Positions 7,401-7,603 of a stretch of 7,603 nucleotides of DNA are shown here, piece by piece. The stretch lies in assembly GCA_946401755.1 (NCBI GenBank), contig CAMIVH010000041.1, positions 1-7,603 on the forward strand, written 5' to 3'. A program made the position numbers and the translations under genes. The notes under the pieces are model-generated. The model was not told the origin of the DNA, made no database searches, and worked only from the letters and a program-made list of their open reading frames with translations. Within the stretch, counting starts at the first letter, position 1; each line of letters starts with the position of its first letter. This stretch comes from an uncultured Caryophanales bacterium. Its GTDB lineage: Bacteria > Bacillota_I > Bacilli_A > RFN20 > CAG-826.

Positions 7401-7603
7401 AGCTGCGGCTGGGTTAGTTGTGCCACTAGCGAAACTATAATGGATGGTATCTTTTAATGCCCAATCATTACCTGTACCGTTACGCACATAGATATGACCA
7501 AAGTGATCAAGATCAGTACAAACAAAGATATCACCGTCCGTACCCGTCGTTGTTCTATTAGCAAACACATCAACAACGATGGAAGTAGCGTTTGAAGAAT
7601 ATG
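1497..7603 (-). CDS. Giant BspA-like leucine-rich-repeat surface protein with inserted GHGxP/TGD modules, 5' end outside window
   Basis: This is a partial gene. The reading frame stays open to the right edge: the codons before the GTG at 7566-7568 read Y-S-S-N-A-T-S-I-V-V-D, so that GTG is only an internal valine, and the true start, signal peptide and any N-terminal domain are missing. The visible part is at least 2,034 residues. It contains about 45 LRR units of the Treponema/BspA type (consensus IGxxAFxxCxSLxxIxIPxSV, 23-24 residues), the LRR_5 kind known from BspA adhesins. Five stretches of a different Gly/Asp/Tyr/Trp-rich module interrupt the solenoid (described separately; residue numbers there count the GTG as 1). 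The C-terminus ends in a cap-like segment (WGQIAI...NDLLTGADRKY), like the segment that often closes LRR arrays in Firmicutes BspA proteins. No C-terminal hydrophobic helix, terminal sortase signal or cell-wall repeat follows, so attachment, if any, must come from the unseen N-terminus or a partner. No frameshift or internal stop interrupts it. The role (surface adhesion or ligand binding) is inferred from the family. Confidence 0.95.
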   Translation of the reverse strand, partial: YSSNATSIVVDVFANRTTTGTDGDIFVCTDLDHFGHIYVRNGTGNDWALKDTIHYSFASGTTNPAAASASSNNLNVVFINTNTGEMLINSNSRLESISLPFIGKDNGSDNSYNNIGYIFGTTIYAENHTYVPYSLKTVIINNASNIVSNAFYKCFNIETIVINGTASSVGLKAFNECRSLKNISLPSTISTINMSAFSLCSSLVNLVLPNSVNTLGDYAVSNCQSLETVYLPEGLTTIGKECFFNDISLKSVYLPDSVTSVGICVFQECSALTSVRFSNNMDTISQQMFYKCTSLESIVIPGNIQRIDLNAFNGCTSLKYAFFNEGIKVIHEYAFQDCTSLTSIALPNSIKDLGRGVFHGCTSLESISLPFAGASYSWMGDVLTDDNIEIGGKPDNSVGNDNDLLVDTTNDKIFRKIDGKWYSQLQFVHIGESTPGDITYGHGAPTPASGNSFYVDVDNYDFYEIDNTDPNVWHKIGNLNILFAKFAYIFVSPNGNATFDTFNNDTSSNLKTVVITKGSYNQTYDRYFIQEDSFMGCADIEHISLPKDVYTIDDNAFKGCTSLKIVTFADNTILDNIGAHAFDGCTNLKSINISTGLTQIGNYAFKDCDAFTTLVIPDTITSIGLGAFQGWDHLENIVLPFTGQKRDCRYDDEMHFSYIFGAERYYESSTYMPNSLKTVVVTVGTHFTGYDSTLENEFDVYGLGSFNEYRIPTYAFYGCDKLVSISIPSSIKTIGAEAFYKCSSLVNINFGNDSQLVRILPDAFSYCDSIESIIIPKNVETIYYGAFSRCTGLKAFTYEEGSRIEKLGVNCFYNCASLLYYIEPESCVNNSVAYEGPIFTGTQSSLVALTIKSLEGACYISGNDVDNPFPFSLAEDRDPVSSDYTSYYYYNYDFVFLNTSTYDYFVWFGDAATGSFVKIGNLKFNSDSNIYTAEWDGNGGYDMPTGTFKNGDVCYSYYDNYYNISIQDAYYWIYFDGSWGNPHCMNVKTVGYLFGNKDNSTVPSSLKTVVISGQAGDYTYSFKNCANIETIVIPEGTSFIGNNAFTNSASLLAINMPSTLKHIGAHAFDGCASLICAPLNDGLLTIGDYAFRGCAALETVSNSNSVTVIGDYAFADCTSLKNFNFSTSLKSIGDYAFLNVGSSLVADEIRYGHGNPILTPESKNGNFYIDVNTGDFYTKQNGVWRKGKLTITIIDYWPDDDAGHDGDYCATIINQYNTFLQLHDGNGWKDTNIYINHGHGAPTVAPLENGDIYYDEDTEDLYFASNGTWVKGKITPFTVGNEDTYSHTYNNDYYIDLEYHTDTDNGYTCLTWDGGYCWYIRILAGHGAPGAQEGDKYIDVDSGKIFTLQSNNWALTGNATIGHGVPPIVADGSYYFDSDSGLLYYSGGDARFTSVVIPNGVKHIGLGAFQGWNTLENIVLPFTGSDYEAADPSDPTHFGHIFGAVDYNSNNAYVPASLKNVVVTKGTYISISGMYILNSNTFAGCSHIKSISVPDSVSVILDRAFKDCSSLTNVTFGDNPTVEFFSDYVFSGCSSLETFVVPKSVQSFGMYTFENCTSLKYVAFADGSAFAGMNDGAFAGCSNLVAISLPDTTMFIGSYAFKNCTSLETVVIPSSVTDMYDAIFNGCTSLKTISVPYLPFTPSYRTETENRDPVGSDDAQDDNWIWINTNTGDVWYRVGGDWYKSFNIKKDPSDTIRATASGSSAPSNPAEGDIWVRRGAYNDEFLYSRYTSDNWTDPIRLNIRFLGSLFEEYVNDNSDVPDSLKTVIISNGEHANYTFSFAECSSLETVILPDDTQYIGCNAFEECYELKSVNMPTSLAFIGDYAFYCCVGLENVEFGGLIDRIGEYAFSYCCSLSSLSLDVRVIGEGAFDGCVNLLQVSLIQDYLTEIGNGAFYSCRLLTNVIFGTRLSIHPASCTIGEEAFRGCVALQYIDFCGSVITSVGQSAFSNCSSLTFISFNYGLTSIGANAFESCYGLAAIRLPASLETIGENAFKDCYSLKAVLYGGASSTSWGQIAIDTGNDLLTGADRKYNA
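1500..2363 (-). repeat. LRR block F with C-terminal cap, residues 1736-2023
   Basis: This last block starts with a degenerate LGSLF ... VPDSLKTVIIS segment, corresponding to YIFG ... VPxSLKTVVIT in the other blocks. About ten LRR units follow (SFAEC, AFEEC, AFYCC, AFSYC, AFDGC, AFYSC, AFRGC, AFSNC, AFESC, AFKDC). The unit around 1886-1915 carries a longer loop (TRLSIHPASC). The final 30 residues (1500-1592) form a cap with a conserved-looking Trp, the motif IAIDTGND and a terminal RKYNA, after which translation stops. Confidence 0.88.
2364..2681 (-). repeat. Inserted module cluster V, residues 1630-1735
   Basis: Two Gly/Asp/Tyr/Trp modules split an LRR-associated segment between VPYLPF and LGSLF. 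The first begins ENRDPVGSD and continues NWIWINTNTGDVWYRVGGDW, the clearest TGD-type core of this cluster. The second is GSSAPSNPAEGDIWVRRG and ends with SDNWTDPIRL, a degenerate GHGAP version. The RDPV opening is shared with cluster III (EDRDPVSSD), which suggests that the two clusters have a common source. Confidence 0.75.
2682..3434 (-). repeat. LRR block E, residues 1379-1629
   Basis: The block opens with an LRR unit ending AFQGW, in which Trp replaces the usual Cys. An uninterrupted LPFTG ... HIFGA ... VPASLKNVVVT segment follows, then about seven LRR units (TFAGC, AFKDC, VFSGC, TFENC, AFAGC, AFKNC, IFNGC). The first 75 residues are a clear relative of residues 598-672 in block B. The block ends at VPYLPF, where cluster V begins. 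Confidence 0.85.
3331..3392 (-). repeat. Near-duplicate 62-bp segment, copy 1 (partner 5674-5735)
   Basis: Direct base-by-base comparison with 5674-5735 gives 53 identical positions out of 62 without gaps. Both copies encode an IGLGAFQGW-xx-LENIVLPFTG stretch. The rest of the LRR array agrees mainly at protein level, so this pair looks like a younger duplication or a gene-conversion tract, though a codon-constrained ancestral repeat is also possible. Confidence 0.8.
3435..4178 (-). repeat. Inserted module cluster IV, the longest, residues 1131-1378
   Basis: About six modules stand in tandem. Type A modules (GHGNP at 1141, GHGAP at 1227, GHGAP at 1314, GHGVP at 1351) have the core GDxYxDxxTGDxYxxxNGxWxxG. 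Type B modules (about 1179-1225 and 1264-1312) lack GHGxP, are richer in Asp/Tyr/Cys and carry a DGxxW motif. The order is A-B-A-B-A-A'. The last copy, A', stops after SDSGLLYYSGG without the NGxW end and runs directly into an LRR strand (RFTSVVIP). The cluster interrupts an LRR array: SIGDYAFLN lies before it and SVVIPNGVKHIG after it. Confidence 0.8.
4179..4634 (-). repeat. LRR block D, residues 979-1130
   Basis: The block starts with the VGYLFG ... VPSSLKTVVIS segment, followed by about six LRR units (SFKNC, AFTNS, AFDGC, AFRGC, AFADC, AFLNV). In the last unit the Cys position is lost (AFLNVGSSL), exactly where module cluster IV begins. Confidence 0.85.
4635..4994 (-). repeat. Inserted module cluster III, residues 859-978
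   Basis: This cluster splits an LRR-associated segment between NPFPF and VGYLFG. The first module opens EDRDPVSSD and is unusually Tyr-rich (SYYYYNYDF), then FLNTSTYDYFVWFGDAA and VKIGNL. The second (about 918-976) resembles the type B modules of cluster IV, with NGDVCYSYYDNYY and a YFDGSWGNP ending. Both are diverged copies of the GD-Y-TGD-W theme; the alignment of the second is the less certain. Confidence 0.68.
4995..6143 (-). repeat. LRR blocks B and C, residues 476-858
   Basis: Block B starts with AYIFV ... SNLKTVVIT and has about five LRR units (SFMGC, AFKGC, AFDGC, AFKDC, AFQGW). It passes through an uninterrupted LPFTG ... YIFGA ... MPNSLKTVVVT segment (628-671) into block C, which has about six units (AFYGC, AFYKC, AFSYC, AFSRC, CFYNC and a degenerate PIFTG). 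Because no module cluster sits here, this region shows the undisturbed form of the segment that clusters II, III and V split. Confidence 0.86.
5674..5735 (-). repeat. Near-duplicate 62-bp segment, copy 2 (partner 3331-3392)
   Basis: This is the partner of the segment at 3331-3392, identical at 53 of 62 positions. It encodes the AFQGW unit and the LPFTG strand of block B. The similarity continues at protein level on both sides (about 5553-5777 against 3213-3440). Confidence 0.8.
6144..6482 (-). repeat. Inserted module cluster II, residues 363-475
   Basis: The cluster splits an LRR-associated segment between LPFAG and FAYIF. The first module (about 379-428) is GGKPDNSVGNDNDLLVDTTN, then DKIFRKIDGKW. 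The second (429-470) is the clear YGHGAP form: GNSFYVDVDNYDFYEI, then VWHKIGNL. The KIGNL ending is shared with cluster III. Confidence 0.77.
6483..7328 (-). repeat. LRR block A, residues 81-362
   Basis: An initial strand LESISLPFIG and an uninterrupted IGYIFG ... VPYSLKTVIIN segment lead into about ten LRR units (AFYKC, AFNEC, AFSLC, AVSNC, CFFND, VFQEC, MFYKC, AFNGC, AFQDC, VFHGC). It ends LESISLPFAG. The GCTSL step is encoded by closely similar DNA: the 14-mer AATGATGTACAACC (plus-strand sense) occurs at 6511-6524 and 6649-6662, and again in block B at 5914-5927. Confidence 0.87.
7329..7603 (-). repeat. Module cluster I at the visible N-terminus, residues 1-80 plus upstream codons
   Basis: One module is GTDGDIFVCTDLDHFGHIYV, then RNGTGNDWALKD (about 9-40). 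A second, GTTNPAAA ... VVFINTNTGEMLINS (about 49-80), lacks the NGxW ending and runs directly into the LRR strand RLESISLPF, just as the last module of cluster IV does. The 11 codons before residue 1 stay in frame to the window edge, so the cluster may be longer. Confidence 0.72.

Noticed and set aside
1497..7603. Variable-looking Tyr/Asn/Asp-rich stretches as possible diversity-generating-retroelement targets
   Set aside because: No reverse transcriptase, template repeat or accessory gene lies in the window, and the differences between modules are spread over all bases with insertions rather than limited to adenine positions.
1..7603. Non-standard genetic code with TGA read as Trp
   Set aside because: Tryptophans in both genes use TGG, and neither long frame needs read-through of TGA.

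Overview
The window holds two protein-coding genes, both on the minus strand and probably one transcript. Reading in the direction of transcription, they are: (1) the 3' portion, at least 2,034 residues, of a giant BspA-like leucine-rich-repeat (LRR) protein whose 5' end lies beyond the right edge (positions 1497-7603); (2) after a gap of 13-19 bases carrying a ribosome binding site, a four-helix membrane protein of about 454 residues with a cytosolic tail (113-1477); (3) a hairpin and T-rich run that looks like an intrinsic terminator (about 59-94). Bases 1-58 hold no supported feature. No RNA gene, CRISPR array, insertion sequence, riboswitch or promoter was recognised; the operon promoter must lie outside the window.

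The DNA is AT-rich, both genes use TGG for tryptophan and no TGA is read through, so the ordinary bacterial code fits and Mycoplasma/Spiroplasma-type code 4 is not needed. Giant BspA-type LRR proteins and the C-terminal domain of the membrane protein are familiar to me from low-GC Firmicutes of animal guts (Erysipelotrichales, RF39-like uncultured Bacilli, Clostridia). That assignment is inference from protein style, not a database result.

The main interest is the architecture of the giant protein. About 45 LRR units of the IGxxAFxxCxSLxxIxIP type fall into blocks. Between them sit stretches of a second repeat, a short Gly/Asp/Tyr/Trp-rich module (GHGxP ... GDxYxD ... TGDxY ... NGxW), about 14 copies in five clusters. 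The clusters are not placed at random: three split the same LRR-associated segment (between the LPF strand and the following YIFG-SLKTVVIT segment), while the other two end directly before the xLxSIxLP strand of an LRR. Two uninterrupted copies of that segment (around 5553-5777 and 3213-3440) show what the undisturbed version looks like. This points to a mosaic surface protein built by inserting one repeat family into fixed sites of another.

Working model: the giant protein is exported, and its LRR solenoid with inserted modules acts at the cell surface, perhaps in adhesion; the co-transcribed membrane protein displays a domain of unknown function in the cytosol. No direct functional link between the two is visible beyond co-orientation and close spacing.
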